Shown: piece after piece, positions 12,747-25,648 of the stretch
Numbering within the stretch: the stretch's first letter is position 1
Layout: the number at the start of each line of letters is the position of its first letter
Assembly: GCF_036850765.1 (NCBI RefSeq)
Contig: NC_089490.1
Coordinates: forward strand, 132,274,522-132,338,521
Source: Saccopteryx bilineata
Lineage: Eukaryota; Chordata; Mammalia; Chiroptera; Emballonuridae
Length of the DNA: 64,000 bases
Direction: 5' to 3'
Notes under the pieces: model-generated
Database searches by the model: none
The model's input: the letters and a program-made list of their open reading frames with translations, nothing else
What the model was told of the DNA's origin: nothing
Translations under genes and position numbers: made by a program

Positions 12747-14385
12747 TTAACCATTTTAATGTGTATAATTTAGTAGCATTTAGTACACTGACAATGTTGT
12801 GCAACTATCTAATTCTGAAATGTTTTTATCACCCCCAAATGAAACCCAATACCTACACATAATCACTCTCCATTTCCTGCGTCCCATGCCTCTGGCCACC
12901 ATCAGTCTTCTTCCCTCTGTCTGGATTTGTCTTTTCTTGATTGTACATATGAATGGAATAGTATAATCAGTGACCTTTTTGAATCTGGCACTTCACTCAG
13001 CATGATGTTTTCAAGCTTTATTCATCATGTGCCATCTATTTGTCTATACTTCTCCTTTTTACAACTGAATAATATTTCATTGTATGAGTGCCATATTTTA
13101 TTTATGCATTCATTAGTTGATGGACATTTTAGTTGTTTATACCTGTTGGCCATTGTGTACAGTTTTGTTATGACTATTCTTGCGAAAGTTTTTGTTCAAC
13201 TACCTGTTTCTAATTCTTTTTGATGTGGACTTAAAGTGGAATTGCTGGGTGACGTGATACTTACATATTTAATTACTGAGGAACAACAAACTACTTCTCA
13301 TAGTGGTTGCCCCAACTAACATACCTCCCAGCAATGCAAGACAATTTTAGTTCCCCTACATTACCACCAATACTTATTTTCCTTTTAATGATAAACATTC
13401 TAGTAGATATGAAGTAGTATCTTATTTTTTAGTGGTTTGGTTTTGTATTTCCCTAATGGCTAATGCTGTTGAGCATCTATTCATGTCATTCTTGTCCATT
13501 TGCATAGCTTCTTTGGAGTAATGTCTATTCAAGTCCTATGTTCATTTTTTAATACCACATCACATGCTTTATTTGGACTTAAACACTTATAATTTCATTT
13601 TAAACACTTGGTTGACATACATTTTGATGTATGGAGTTAGGCTATAGAGGATATATACAAACCAAAGTTCAATGAATAATAACAGGATTTTCGAAGACTG
13701 TGTGTCATAAAAAATACAGAGAAAAGAAAGACAACCACACATTCATTAGCTCAGAACAATTTTTAAATTTGCTTGTCTTTTGCTGTTGAGTTGTAAGTGC
13801 TTTATATATTTAAGAATTTAGATTCTTATCAGATATGTGATTTGCACATATTTTTCTCACATTCTGTCTGTGGATTGCTCTCACTTTTTTGACAGTATCC
13901 TTTGATGCACAGATATGTGTAATTTTTATGAAGTCCCATTTATCTACTTTTTCTTTTGTTGTTTGTGCTTTTGGTGTCATATCTGAAAAAATCATTGCCT
14001 AATCCATGGTCATAAAGACTTATCACTCTGCTTCCTTCTAGGAGTTTTGTAGTCTTAGCTCTTACAGTTCAGCCTTTGATCCACTCTGAGGTCATTTTTA
14101 TATAGGGTGTGAGGTAAGGTTCCAACTTCATTCTTTTGCATGTGGAAATCCAGTGGTCTCAGCACCACTTGCTGTTGGAGAGACTATTCTTTCCCCCATT
14201 GAATGTTCTTGACAACTTGTCAACATTCCATTCACTATAGATATATGGGTCATTTCTGGACTCTCAGTTCTCTTCCGTATTCTCTCTATGATTCCTATGT
14301 CAGTTTCACATTGTTTTGATTACTGTAGCTTTGTATTAAGTTTTGATACTGCTACCCACTATTTTCTTGTACATTTTTAAAAGGT

Positions 14386-15003
14386 TAATGGAACCTTTCA
14401 AAAAGATTGTCTCTTTTTGAGAAAAGTATATAGGATAGTACACAATTCTACCAGAATTCCTAAGTTCAAAAGCTCTGAAGACAAAGAGTTCTACATTCCT
14501 AATTTGGGGCCAAAACCTGACCTGATCAGAACTAATCTGATGCTGAACAGCATCTGAATTCATATGAATCTATATACATGATGAGATCTATGAGAACATA
14601 GATTTCAGAATATAGAAAACATAGAATATAGAATGTAAAAATCTATATTTTATACAATACATCGAGTTTTGGAAAGATTTATATGTTTGATTGTGAGGTG
14701 CTGCCCCACACCCCACTGGTGGTGGTTACAGTGCACAGTGTATGACCTGTATTGCCTCCATAAAATTTGAAAAATACCCCAACTCCAGTAGTTTTGGAAA
14801 AGAAATGGTAAACTTGCATTATTCTATTCAATATACAGCAACAGTGGTTATCTCTGATGTTCAACCTCTGGTGATTTTCCATCTTTGATTAAAAAACAGT
14901 AGAAACCAATCATCACAATGTGTTTTATGTAACTGACACTTATGCCTCAAGTGATTTGTATTAGGCAATGTATTAGGCACTTTTATCTCATTTAAATCTG
15001 AAG
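14386..15003. other. No gene recognised
   Basis: AT-rich unique sequence between two L1 copies; nothing assignable. Confidence 0.55.
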
Positions 15004-15014
15004 CACAGATTCTG

Positions 15015-16350
15015 AGTCAAAAGGCAGTTCCATCTTTGATTTTTTGAGGAATCTCCATACTGTTTCCCACAGTGGCTGCACCAGTCTGCATTCCCACCAG
15101 CAGTGCAGGAGGGTTCCCTTTTCTCCACATCCTCGCCAGCACATATTCTGTGTTGTTTTGTTGATGAGCACCATTCTGACAGGTGTGAGATGATATCTCA
15201 TTGTGGTTTTAATTTGCATTTCTCTAATAATTAGTGACATTGAGCATCTTTCCATATGACTGTTGGTCATCTCTATGCTCCCTTTGGCTAAGTATCTATT
15301 TAGATCCCTCGCCCATTTTTAAATTGGGTTGTTTGCCATCCTGGTGTTGAGTTGTGTAAGTTATTTATATATTTTAGAAATTCACTCCTTATCGGATGTA
15401 TCATTGACAAATATGTTCTCCCAATCTGTGGCTTCCCTTTTCAATTTGATGATGGTTCCTTTGCTGTGCAAAAGCATTTTAACTTGATGAGCTTGATATA
15501 GTCCTATTTGTTCATTTTTTACTTTGTTTCCCTTGTCCAAGGAGATATATTGGCAAAAATATTGCTATGAGAGATGTTTGAGATTTTACTGCTTATGTTT
15601 TCTTTTAGGAAATAAAAGACCTCGTAATCCCACTGCTGGCAATATATCCTAAGAAACCCAAAACACTAACCTGAAAGAATGTATGCACCCCTGTGCCCAC
15701 TGCAGTGCCATTTACAGTAGCCGAGATCTGGAAACAGCCCAAGTGCCCATCAGGAGATGAGCAGATAAAAAGGCTGTGATACATTTATGTAATGGAATAC
15801 TACTCGTCCATTAAAAAAAAAGAGAGAGAGGAAATCTTGCTTTTTGCAACAGCATGGATAAACCTGGAGATTATTATGCTAAGTGAAATAAGCCAGTCAG
15901 AGAAAGACAAATACCATATGATTACACTTATATGTGGAATATAATGAACAAAATAAATTGACGAACAAAATAGAAACAGAGGCATGGACACATGGAACAG
16001 TTTGACAGCTGTCGGAGGGAAGGGGTGATGGGGGCTGGGTAAAAAAAAGGTGAAGGGATTAAGTAAAAATATATATGTATATAACACATAGACACAGAAA
16101 GCAGTGTGGTGGTAGCCAGAGGAAAGAGGATGGGGGTACATGGAAGTGGGCAAAAGGGGGGAATGGGGATAGAAGGAGACTTTGCGCTGGGAAATGGGCA
16201 CACAATGCAGTGTGCAGATGATGTTTCATTGAGTGGTATATGTTAAACCTTTATGGTTTTGAGAACCATCGTCACTCCAATAAATTAAATAAATAAATAA
16301 AATTAGAAAAAAACAGAATTTTGGTTCTACCAACAAAACAAAACAAAAAA
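15015..16350 (+). mobile_element. LINE-1 insertion with 5' inversion (twin priming)
   Basis: Flanked by CACAGATTCTG at 15004-15014 and 16351-16361. Bases 15015 to about 15618 are antisense ORF2 (equivalent to roughly 48660-49250 of the full-length L1); from about 15620 the sequence switches to sense ORF2 C-terminus and 3' UTR (equivalent to 49255-49860), ending in an A-rich tail. Almost nothing is lost at the junction. After the tail, 16314-16340 is a short non-L1 stretch followed by more A-rich sequence, a possible small 3' transduction. Confidence 0.85.
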
Positions 16351-16361
16351 CACAGATTCTG

Positions 16362-16854
16362 CAAGGAAAACAAATGTAACAACCATTGGCCAATGAAAAG
16401 TTAAGCATAGTTGTTTTTACCCTTTTTTTTATAAATCAGGAGAAACTCTAAAGAAGAGCTGTGCCCTGAATTCAAGGCTTTGCTTAGCTCCGGTAGGTGA
16501 GAAACCAAGAAAGTTTTTCTCTTGCTGTTGGGTAGCTACTGTCTCTGGTCCGGCCTCCACACGAGGACTGTCCCTCTGCCTTTTACAGTTTTGTTCTGGC
16601 TCATCTCTCTTTAAAGGAAGCAGACTTGCCCAGATTCCCTCTTACCTCTCTGTGGCCCTCTGCAGCCATCATGGGCTGTTTGTGATTTACAGATAATTCT
16701 TCTCCTGCAGATTAGTTTACATAGTCTAGAATTTAGCACTTTTCTCAGTTTCTTTGATCTAAACATTGCCTTATTGAATCATTCTTTAAGGTGCAAATGC
16801 TAGATCATTGCTGAGGTGCATGCCTTTAGCCTCTGGTTCATCCAATCCTATACC

Positions 16855-16855
<1 letters not shown>
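16362..16855. other. No gene recognised
   Basis: Unique sequence between the inverted L1 and the TTTC microsatellite; nothing assignable. Confidence 0.55.
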
Positions 16856-16909
<54 letters not shown>

Positions 16910-16940
16910 TTCTTTTCTTTTCTTTTCTTTTCTTTTCTTT
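16856..16940. repeat. TTTC / TTTTC microsatellite
   Basis: TTTC units change to TTTTC units at about 16908. It abuts a minus-strand SINE and replaces its tail. Confidence 0.95.
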
Positions 16941-17149
16941 CAAAATTCAATGAGAGGAGAGGAGGCAGAGAGATAGACTCCTGCATGCACCCTGATCAGG
17001 GTCCACCTGGCAAGCCCACTAGGGGGCGATGCTCTGCCCATCTGGAGCATTACTCCATTGCTCAGCAACTGAACTCTACTTAGCACCATGGAGCCATCCT
17101 CAGCCCCCTGGGGGCTAACTCAGTCCACTTGAGCCATGACTGCAGGAGG

Positions 17150-17184
<35 letters not shown>

Positions 17185-17304
17185 GAGACAGGGAGGGATG
17201 GAGAAGCAGATGGGCACTTCTCTTGTGTGCCCTGACTGAGAATCAAACCCAGGACATCCACACACCAGGCTGATGATCCACCACTGAGCCAACTGGCCAG
17301 GGCC
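16941..17304 (-). mobile_element. tRNA-derived SINE, family A (old)
   Basis: Minus-strand diverged copy; head '...gagccaactggccagggcc' ends at 17304. The TTTC microsatellite at 16856-16940 occupies the place of its tail and was probably seeded by it. Confidence 0.82.
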
Positions 17305-18594
17305 ACCCTATTTTTCAAGTGTTATTTTACTTAAGTCCATAGTTTCCTTACAAGGTTATAAGGAGGAATTTTTTATCATTGTTTTGTCTGCCTAAGAATG
17401 GAGGCTGAGAGAGGTTAGTTTACCCAGTACCATCAATCTAGTATAGAAGGTTCGTCATGATTTTTCCTCTTTGGTGCATTAACTTCCTCAGTAGAACCAT
17501 ATTGATCAAATGGCCAGCAAGGCATTAGTCATGCTGCCATCTCTAGGAAAAAGTAGAAAATCCAACACTTTCTACACTAACCGTCATGATAAGTTCATAT
17601 AATGTCCTGGATGAAGGGGAGACATAGACATTTGAGAGAAATTAAAGCTAGAAAAAAGCCACAACAAATAGAATCATGAACAGAGAATGAGGGGGATCAG
17701 GGAGTTAATTATTAACAATGTAATTCTAATAATGTTCACTGGGTCTCAGATGTTTTCACGTTCAGTTCTTTTCCTGAACTTGCCTATTAGCCGAGAAGTA
17801 TTTATAAGCTCTCAGCATCTACTGTGTGCTCAGCCCTAAGCCATGTCTTATGGAGGATCTTGAAAAAGACCTACTACCTTTAAGTCTAATTGGGGAGAAT
17901 AATGCCCATGAAACAACAGTTATCAGGACAGGATAACATGTCTTATCAATACTCTAAAAATTCAGAGGTGAGATATGTCAAGCAGGGCTTAACTAGTCAT
18001 GCAAAACGATGGAAGGAGGGAGTCTTCAATGGGTTCTTGAAAGGCAAGGTTTGAAAAGCGAAGCTCCAAGGCAAGAGTGAGCATGTGAGATAACTCCCTT
18101 GAGGAGGGTGGTGGAGTGTGTGTGTGAGCATGCAAGTTAATGCAGACAGGGCCGTGGAAGACATTGATAAGGGTTGGTGGGACAACATTCTCTGGGGTGT
18201 TTTTTGGTAAGAGAATATGGGGAGCCACTGTGAATTTAAAGCAGTGTTGGAATGAGATTAGATTAGCTATGATGGCAAAGCTGTGTTGAAGTGAGGAACT
18301 CAGGCTGATGGTTTGGTTTGAGAGAGGACCTGAACAGGGGAGCGGCCATGACACACAGAGGGCGGTGCAGAGAACCAGGACATTTCAAGGCAGAGTCAGT
18401 GAAAGTTATAAGCTGCTAATGAGGAAGCAGAAGATAAAAAAAAAAAAAGGGTAGCATTTGAGCTTTGAGTGGAGGATGGAAGGTTGAGGTGCCATGGGCA
18501 GAGATGTTGGAAAGAAGAATATATTCTAGAAAGCCCTTTGTCTTTACCATATTCAGCCTGAAATCATGATATTTATGTGAAACTATTTGAACCT
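17305..18594. other. No gene recognised
   Basis: Mostly unique. 17805-17860 hints at an L2 tail ('ctactgtgtgctcagccctaag'). A 121-codon minus-strand stretch at 17989-18354 has no known domain. Confidence 0.55.
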
Positions 18595-18800
18595 AGCCTC
18601 AAGCCCACATGTAGGGAATTAAATTTAAATTAAAATTCACTGAAATTAGGTCAAGTTAAAACTTCTTGTTCAGGTTAACTACATTTCAAGTGTGCAATAA
18701 CTATACAAGGCTGATGGCTACCATATTGGACAGTGCCTGGATAGAACAATTCACCATCTCAGAATGTTCTATTGGGTCGAATTTATCTAGAGAACAGTAG
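18595..18800. mobile_element. Ancient hAT-type MER relic, probable
   Basis: Phrases 'acatttcaagtgtgcaata', 'ggctaccatattggacagtg' and 'agaatgttctattgggt' match an old mammalian non-autonomous DNA transposon. A second relic of the same kind lies at 39540-39690. Confidence 0.55.
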
Positions 18801-20039
18801 TAAATATTAACATTTTGGGAAAATAGTGACACTAAGTCAGTGGGTCAGCTCTCAAGGAGGAGGGCCAAGAGCTAAATTTTAAAAGACATGTATAAAGTTG
18901 GGAGAAAGAGGCAGAAGAAGAACAAACAAAAATTGCCTGAGGTTTTGGAAGAGGGAGTCTCAGCATAACATAAAATAATCCTGGCAACCAAAAGAAGAGA
19001 AGCTGTCAGCGAGGAGGGAGGGAGTGGTACCAATGTCAAATGCTGCGGGACGTCAAAGGGAAAGAGAACCAGGAAAAGTGGTGTTTAGTAATCTGAGGTC
19101 ATTAGTGCCCCATCCAACTCAATGAAGGAGTGAGAGAGACGTAGTTAAATAGGAACGCCACCAGCTGAGACCAGGGTGGGAGTTTGGGGTCTTGGAGTAT
19201 TTCAGTGGCACGGCAGGGATGGGGCTTGTTAAAGAGAACCTGGGTTGGGGGCAGAGGGAATAGAAGTAAGGAGCTGTGCCAGCTGCTGGGAGAAGAAGAA
19301 AGAGGAATGAAAGAGACTGAACTATCACCACCCAGGGCTTTATGGTCAATTATTATTTTTTCCCAAGAAAAGAAAAATGGGTAAAAAAAAAAAAAGAAGA
19401 AAAAGAGGATGTTTGTGAACAGCCTTAGGGGTTGGGATAGAATGGGAATGAGGGCATGAAAAGTGAACATGAGGAGAGGGCCATACTCTGGGGCTCAGGG
19501 GGAAGGGGACCGGCAAGCTGTGGGTGGCTTGCAACTGTTGTCCTCTGAGGTTGGAACAGTTGCTTAAAGCCAGAGGCTGCTTTGGCTTAGCTTGCTCACT
19601 CTTGTTCTCCTGTCTTCTTCCCATTCACAAGATTCTTCCTTTTGTTCTCTAACACATTAGACCTTAACATTTAGGCAGTATTACTACCTTGCCTTCTAGA
19701 TTTCTCTAAAAGCCATTGCAAGTAAACATGTGCACTGATTAATTGTCCAGGTCTGTGTCATCTGTTTTAGATTATAAGGACAAGGACAGTGTTTGTTTAA
19801 CATGTGCTCCCCAGGGCTCATCATACTACTATGAATATATGGGCAATTAATTCAATACTATTTACTTGTAAAGATCAGTAATTACACCTGTATTTGAAGA
19901 GATGCTTTTAAATTATATATATACAGTTGAATGTGTGGGTGTGCCTGTGTATGTGTCTGGCCAACTCCACTGATCAAAGATAATTTACCCTTCTTGCCAT
20001 TGTGTAAAGAGTTACTAGAGATTGATTTAAATTCAGACT
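18801..20039. other. No gene recognised
   Basis: Purine-rich unique sequence. Open stretches at 19102-19624 (minus) include a poly-T run and look incidental. Confidence 0.55.
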
Positions 20040-20255
20040 TTAGTTTATTAGGGGCTGATACTCAGTGCTTTCTGTGCACAATTTTATTCAGTCCTTGTAG
20101 ACATTGGGAGCGATAAATGTTCTAATTCTCATGTCAGAGGTGAGGAAATTGTGGCAGAGGTTAGTGAGGTAACTTGCCCAGGGTCATGCAGCAAGGACAA
20201 GGGGCAGAGTAGGAACTGGAATCTGGTTCTCTCTGGCACCCAGTCTTGTGCCCTA
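20040..20255 (+). mobile_element. MIR SINE relic
   Basis: 'gtgaggaaattgtggcagagg', 'taacttgcccagggtcatgc' and 'gcagagtaggaactggaat' are the MIR core. Confidence 0.8.
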
Positions 20256-21711
20256 ATGTCCTCTGTGTTCTCAGGCAATATGCTTAAGTGACCAGTCTAT
20301 TCCTGCTATCATGACTGGGTTGGCCACCACTGTGCTCATGCCCACATAAGGATGTGTTTGCTCTCTACAGCCATAAATCTCCTCTCGTTACTGAGAGGTA
20401 GAAAATGGTTTTGGGGAAATAACACAAATAACACCTCCTGGTGTCAACCCAGCCTCAATGGGGGACGAAAGTGCTTAGCAACTCTTTCAAAGTATCCAAG
20501 ACAAAACTTGACCTTTAAGCAGTTTCTTCATTTAGAGTTAAATTTGTCTTCAACAAATATGGTTCAAATAAATCAAAACCTTCTGTTTTAGCTATTCGAC
20601 TGGGAAGTTAATATTTCCAATTTGATTAAAATTTTTTATTTTGCCGAATTCTGCAGGACAAGGGGGGCAAAAAGTTTAGAATAGAAGGAAACTTCCCAGG
20701 AAGTGCATTGGTGCAAACCATAGCTATAGTCATCATAATGTCACTTTTTACTTTTCAAACTGAAATCTGGGGTTTCCATGGTAACTGCTTTTTACCCCAG
20801 CTGGTTTGCATCATGTTTTTTGAATGGAAGCCAGTGGAGCGAGCCCAGCTATGTCACGAAGTTCAAGAGTCACTATCAAATGGATCTCCTGGGACAAGTA
20901 CCAGAAAAAAGAAAAACATTGCATGCCACACCTTTTCCCACCCAAACTCTACCTTCACAAACCCTTGCACTTTGCTACTGTGCATCCAGAGTGGGCCATC
21001 CTCTCAAAAGTCAAATTATTGGCTGCCTCTAACTGTAACTTCTCCCTCTGTCTAACTGTCCACTGGAAGGGAATCAGAGCTGTGGCTTTTGATTTACTAA
21101 AGTTGCACCCACTGGAGTGTTCTTATGCAGTAGTGTTTCATAAGCATCAGAATGGAGATTTGACCATCTGGGCCAAATGCAAACTGGAGAGATTGCATAT
21201 TGCTTCCTTGTGACTCACCCAGGCTTCTAGACAAGAGTGATTTTCCAAGGTCACGGCAAAGCTTGGTACAAAAGTATCCTGTGTGGCATGAAGGTGCAAG
21301 AGAAGTTGTGCCAAGGGTCAGGGACTTCCATTTCTCTTCATACGCTTGCTCTTGGCAGATGAGCTTGACCCTGAGAACTTCTCTCCAATAATGGGACTAT
21401 CAGAGAAACATAGGCCTCTCCGTTCCCCATGCCCTCTCACCACTCTTACCCCAAGCCCTGCTCCTGTTTTCTAGGCATAGTGAAGGAACTGAGGAAGAAA
21501 TATGTCTCCTTTCACCAAACCATTTCCATTTCCTAAAATAAATCCCAGCTTTCCTCTGCTGGGAAGCCACTTCAGAATGGACTAGGATCTCAAAATATCT
21601 TTTGTTTACTTTATGCAAGAAACATATTCAGAGCCTCCTGAGTGGCAGACACAAGCAGACCCCAGCTCAAGGTGGAGGCCAACACTTAACTGAGCCCAAA
21701 AAGGCATGAGC
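20256..21711. other. No gene recognised
   Basis: Among the least repetitive parts of the window. Overlapping open stretches at 20708-21213 have no known domain; an exon or regulatory element cannot be excluded without cross-species alignment. Confidence 0.5.
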
Positions 21712-21725
21712 AGAAGGTGCTTTTC

Positions 21726-22115
21726 GGCCTTGACCGGTTGGCTTAGTGGTAGAGTGTCGGCCTGGCATGCATGAGTCCGGGTTCGATTCCCGGCCAGGGC
21801 ACACAGGAGAAGCACCCATCTGCTTCTCCACCCCTCCCCTTCTCTTTCTTTGTCTCTCTCTTCCCCTCCCGCAGCCAAGGCTCTATTGGAGCAAAGTTGG
21901 CCTGGATGCTGAGAATGGCTCTATGGCCTCTGCCTCAGGTGCTAGAATGGCTCTGGTTGCGGCAGAGCAATGCCCCAGATGGGCAGAGCATCCCCCCCTG
22001 GTGGGTGTGCTGGGTGGATCCCGGTTGGGCGCATGCAGGAGTCTGTCTGACTGCCTCCCCGTTTCCAACTTCAGAAAAATAAAAAAATAAAATTAAAATT
22101 AAAAAAAATAAAAAA
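21726..22115 (+). mobile_element. tRNA-derived SINE, family A
   Basis: Perfect 14-bp duplication AGAAGGTGCTTTTC at 21712-21725 and 22116-22129. B-box 'gggttcgattcccgg' intact; single internal unit; A-rich tail with AAAT interruptions. Confidence 0.93.
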
Positions 22116-22319
22116 AGAAGGTGCTTTTCCAATTTGGGGAACAAGCTGTCAAAAAGCCTTCATCAAAGAAGTGACTTGACTAGCATGATCCAAAGCCATC
22201 TAATTTATTAGCATGCACATAATTATAACATAGGTTTTAAATATCTCTGCAGGCAAGTTTGTCTTGATATCTCCTTAGATTACAAAAATCTTGAATGTGA
22301 AAACCTGGTCTTTTTTATA

Positions 22320-22685
22320 CAGGTGGTCCTTGGGTTATAACAGTTTTGACATACAATGTTTTAAGTTTACAACACTCCCATAAAAACTTTAAAAAACTGA
22401 GACATGAAAAAAAAAAACTGAGACATGAGTGTTTTGGCTTATTATGTTAGCATCGTACTTATGAACTATGTGGGCAAACTAGTTTGGTTGTGCATGGCGG
22501 AAGAATATGCAGTAACACGTGTATGACTGAGGGAGTTAGTGTCCCCCAGTGCGCTTACCTACGCCATTTTGGACTGTGCAAGTGTTTCGTTTGTGTTAGG
22601 CTACAGTGAGTTTTGACTTACACCAAAATTCGGGTTATGTCACTGTCATAGGAATGGAACTGTGTCGTAACCCGAGGTCCCCCTG
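22320..22685. mobile_element. Tc1/mariner- or pogo-like MITE
   Basis: A 366-bp element with inverted ends CAGGTGGTCCTTGGGTTA and, reversed, CAGGGGGACCTCGGGTTA, flanked by TA dinucleotides at 22318-22319 and 22686-22687. TA target duplication and palindromic non-coding structure fit a Tigger/mariner-type non-autonomous transposon. A small internal duplication of 'aaactgagacatga' lies at 22393-22428. Exact family not recognised. Confidence 0.75.
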
Positions 22686-22970
22686 TACTAGGTTGAAGAT
22701 CTAAGTTAGAATAGAGCAGTGAGGGTTATCATCGCCTTGACTCTGCCTTCAGAAACAAAAGGACAGATTGGAGAATCCATAGGCAGTTTGTGTGAGGGGT
22801 GGCCCTCTGCAGACAGCGCGCAGACAGCACAGCATGCTGCCACCATGCTGAGAAATAGATTGATTACTGAACCCAAAAGCTGAAGGATAGGGGCTTTGCA
22901 TGCAGTGCTTTTATTTTCTACCATTTCTTTGAGGCTAATGGCACCTCTAACCTTAAGCATGATTTCAAAT

Positions 22971-23346
22971 ATTTTTTTCCTTAAGTGAGAAGTGGGGAGG
23001 CAGAGAGACAGACTCCTGTGTGCGCCCTGACCAGAATCCACCTGGCAAGCCTCCTACCAGCTGATGCTCTGCCCATCTGGGGCTGTTGCTCTGTAGCTTG
23101 GAAATCAAGCTATTTTTAGCACCTGAGGCAGAGGCCATGGAGCCATTCTCAGCACCTGGGGCCAACTTACTCCAACTGAGTTGTGGCTGCAGGAGAGGAA
23201 GAGAGAGAGAGAAAGAAGGAAGAAGGGAAGGGGTGGAGAAACAGATGGTCACTTCTCCTGTGTGTCCTGATGGGGAATCAAACCCAGGCATCCACACACC
23301 AGGCCAATGCTTTACCAGCTCTACCATTGAGCCAACCAGCCAGGAC
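22971..23346 (-). mobile_element. tRNA-derived SINE, family A (old)
   Basis: Minus-strand diverged copy; head '...gagccaaccagccaggac' ends near 23346. No clear target duplication. Confidence 0.82.
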
Positions 23347-24612
23347 TGATTTAAAACTTTTAAATTACCCTGGATCAGAGCTCACTGTGTGGCTCTGGGA
23401 ACGTTCTTTCTCTCCAGGGCTCACTCTTTCATTAGCAGAATGAGAGGGTTGCCTTAGGGGATTATCTCTTAAACTCGAAACTATATTCTACAGGCTTAAA
23501 CTGCATCAGTCTAAACCAGCTCTGAATCCTCAGGGCCCAAGCACAGAAGTAAGTACTGGTTAAATGTTTGTTGAATTGAATTAAAGAGACTTGATTGAAG
23601 TCCAGTTCTCCATGTGAGAGGATGAGACTAGCCTGGTGAAGCCTGTGGGGGCCCTGGTCAGCAGAACCAGGTGTTGTGAAAACAGCTGTGTTAGGCTTGC
23701 TTGCTTGCTCTTTGCATGATTAGTGTGTAAGTAAGCCCATGGCAGAACCATGTGTGTATAGTCTATTTAAGAATATGGGTGCTTGCCCTCAGGGCGGATT
23801 GCAGATCACTTGCCCGTCACTGTGAGGGGCTGTTTATTCACCTGCTGCCTGGAGAAGTGGTTTCTCCCTGACTGTTTGCTTGTCTGCTGTGTGAGAATCT
23901 ATTAAATGGAAATGGCCCAATGCTTTCTGGCTGCACAGTTCTTCTACCATCTGCCTGAGTCCAGTGTGGACCTGGCATTGCACTAGGGTTGGGCTTTCTA
24001 CCTGTCACACAGACTGGGCAGGCCACCTGGGTCTTTATGCTGGCCCAGCTTGGCTTCTTCAGATGTGGACTCAGGCAGGCTGGTCTGGGCTTCATGTTGT
24101 GAAATCTTTAGATACTAAAGAAAGCCTCCACATTTCTGTTGGTGTTAGGAAAGAAAACACAGTGTAGAACATCTATGTCATTGAATGCCTGTCCTGTTTA
24201 TATTTGGCTACTGGCTTCAGGTGGCACAGCCCTGAGAGACAGGAGTCCTGTGATCACTACAGACAGCCAACCACAACAATGCAAGCCAGAAAAAAAAAGA
24301 AAATCTGAATTGTTCTAATTCTGTGTTGTAGTGCTTTCAGAACTTAAAGATGCTTCTATTTCCCTATCCTTTGAGATGCCTTGATAGAGATTAAAGTAAT
24401 ATACTAGGTAGGAACTCAAGCCAGCAAAGGTAGAAATGCTCTGAGCCAGAGATCCATCTTCTCCACACATGTTAGCTCAGTGGTGTGGGTAGCAGAACAG
24501 CATGGCGGGTCTTGTAAAGCAAACCCTTTCTCCTGCTCTATGAAATATCTCCACTGTGGGTGTCAGTCAGCCCTCAGGCTATCTAATTGAGTGCCCAAGG
24601 GTTATTGCAGAT
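23347..24612. other. No gene recognised
   Basis: Unique sequence; 23540-23590 ('taaatgtttgttgaattgaa') hints at an L2/MIR tail. Confidence 0.55.
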
Positions 24613-24781
24613 TTTTTATTTTTATTTTATAGAGAAGAGAAAGAGAGAGAGAGAGAAGGGAGGGAGGAGCAGGAAGCATCAACTCCCATATGTGCCTTGA
24701 CCAGGCAAGCCCAGGATTTCAAACCGGTGACTTCAGTATTCTAGGTGGACATTTTATCCACTGCGCCACCACAAGTCATGC
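24613..24781 (-). mobile_element. tRNA-derived SINE, family B (diverged)
   Basis: Minus-strand; '...gcgccaccacaagtcatgc' head at the right, AG-rich body. Flanks TATTGCAGA and TATTGTAGA suggest a decayed duplication. Confidence 0.82.
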
Positions 24782-25648
24782 TATTGTAGACTTTAATGTG
24801 ACTCTTATACTACTTTTTTTAACTGTTTTTTTTTTCTCATGTAGATCCATGCCCCACCTGAAACTATTTTAATTCTAAATAATCAACGTGAAGCAAAACT
24901 AAATAAAAAATCTTTGTACATGGGGCTCCCAAGAGGCAAGCAGGAGCCTGGTAGAGGAAGGTGAACTCTATATGCTCTTTTTCTGTTCACAAAGACAAGT
25001 ATTTCCCAGCACTTGTGTGCTAAGCCACGTTTCATCCACCTTTGTTTAATAATCACAGTTCTGTTAAGCATAAGAAAGTCAAAGCCCATTGCCCAGTTAG
25101 GGAGGGGCAGGGCTGGGATTCAAACCCTGGCCCTCTTAGTCTGGATGCAGGCTTTCCCCCTGCAGCATGCTACTGTCCTGGGCTGGTCAGGTGCTTCCCT
25201 GCAGCTCTTTGAACTGTATTTTGCTGTGTGAAGCCTGAGGTGAGCTGAGCACCCCATATGCAAGTTCCTCCTGCAGAAGACAGGGAAAAGCATGCCCTTC
25301 TGAATAATGAGCAGAGGTTTTTTGAAATTTCTGAGATCTCTTAGTAGTTCAATTTGCAAACTTGGCACATAATTGGCTACTCATTTGCTCTTACATAATG
25401 TACCTGTGCTTTTGGACAAGAGCAATGAAGTGAGCAACGCCACATTGGTTATGGCTGTGGAACCTATAAAGTGTTTAATGAAAGAGTTTTTAATAACAGT
25501 GTTGCAGTTTGATATTTGCTACTAATTTTGAGAACTATGGATCATTAGAAAACTTTTCCCTAACACAGCAATCTAACAGTATCATTAACCCAAGGCCTCC
25601 AGGTGGTTTGGTGGGCTTTTTTTCTCTTCAGGAATGTGGAGTCAATCG
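24782..25648. other. Unique sequence around a MIR relic
   Basis: Apart from the MIR core at 25075-25175 nothing is assignable. Confidence 0.5.
25075..25175 (+). mobile_element. MIR SINE relic
   Basis: 'ggggcagggctgggattcaa' and following bases match the MIR core end. Confidence 0.65.

Larger units (their letters stand above)
12195..14385 (-). mobile_element. Old LINE-1, minus strand, interrupted
   Basis: Read in reverse, 12747-13545 is L1 3' UTR and ORF2 C-terminal sequence ('ttgatggacattttagttgtt', 'gtggaattgctgggtgac') and 13759-14385 continues ('ttgctgttgagttgtaagtgc'). A SINE (12324-12746) sits near its 3' end, and about 210 bp at 13546-13758 does not look like L1. Ancient and non-coding. 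Confidence 0.75.
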
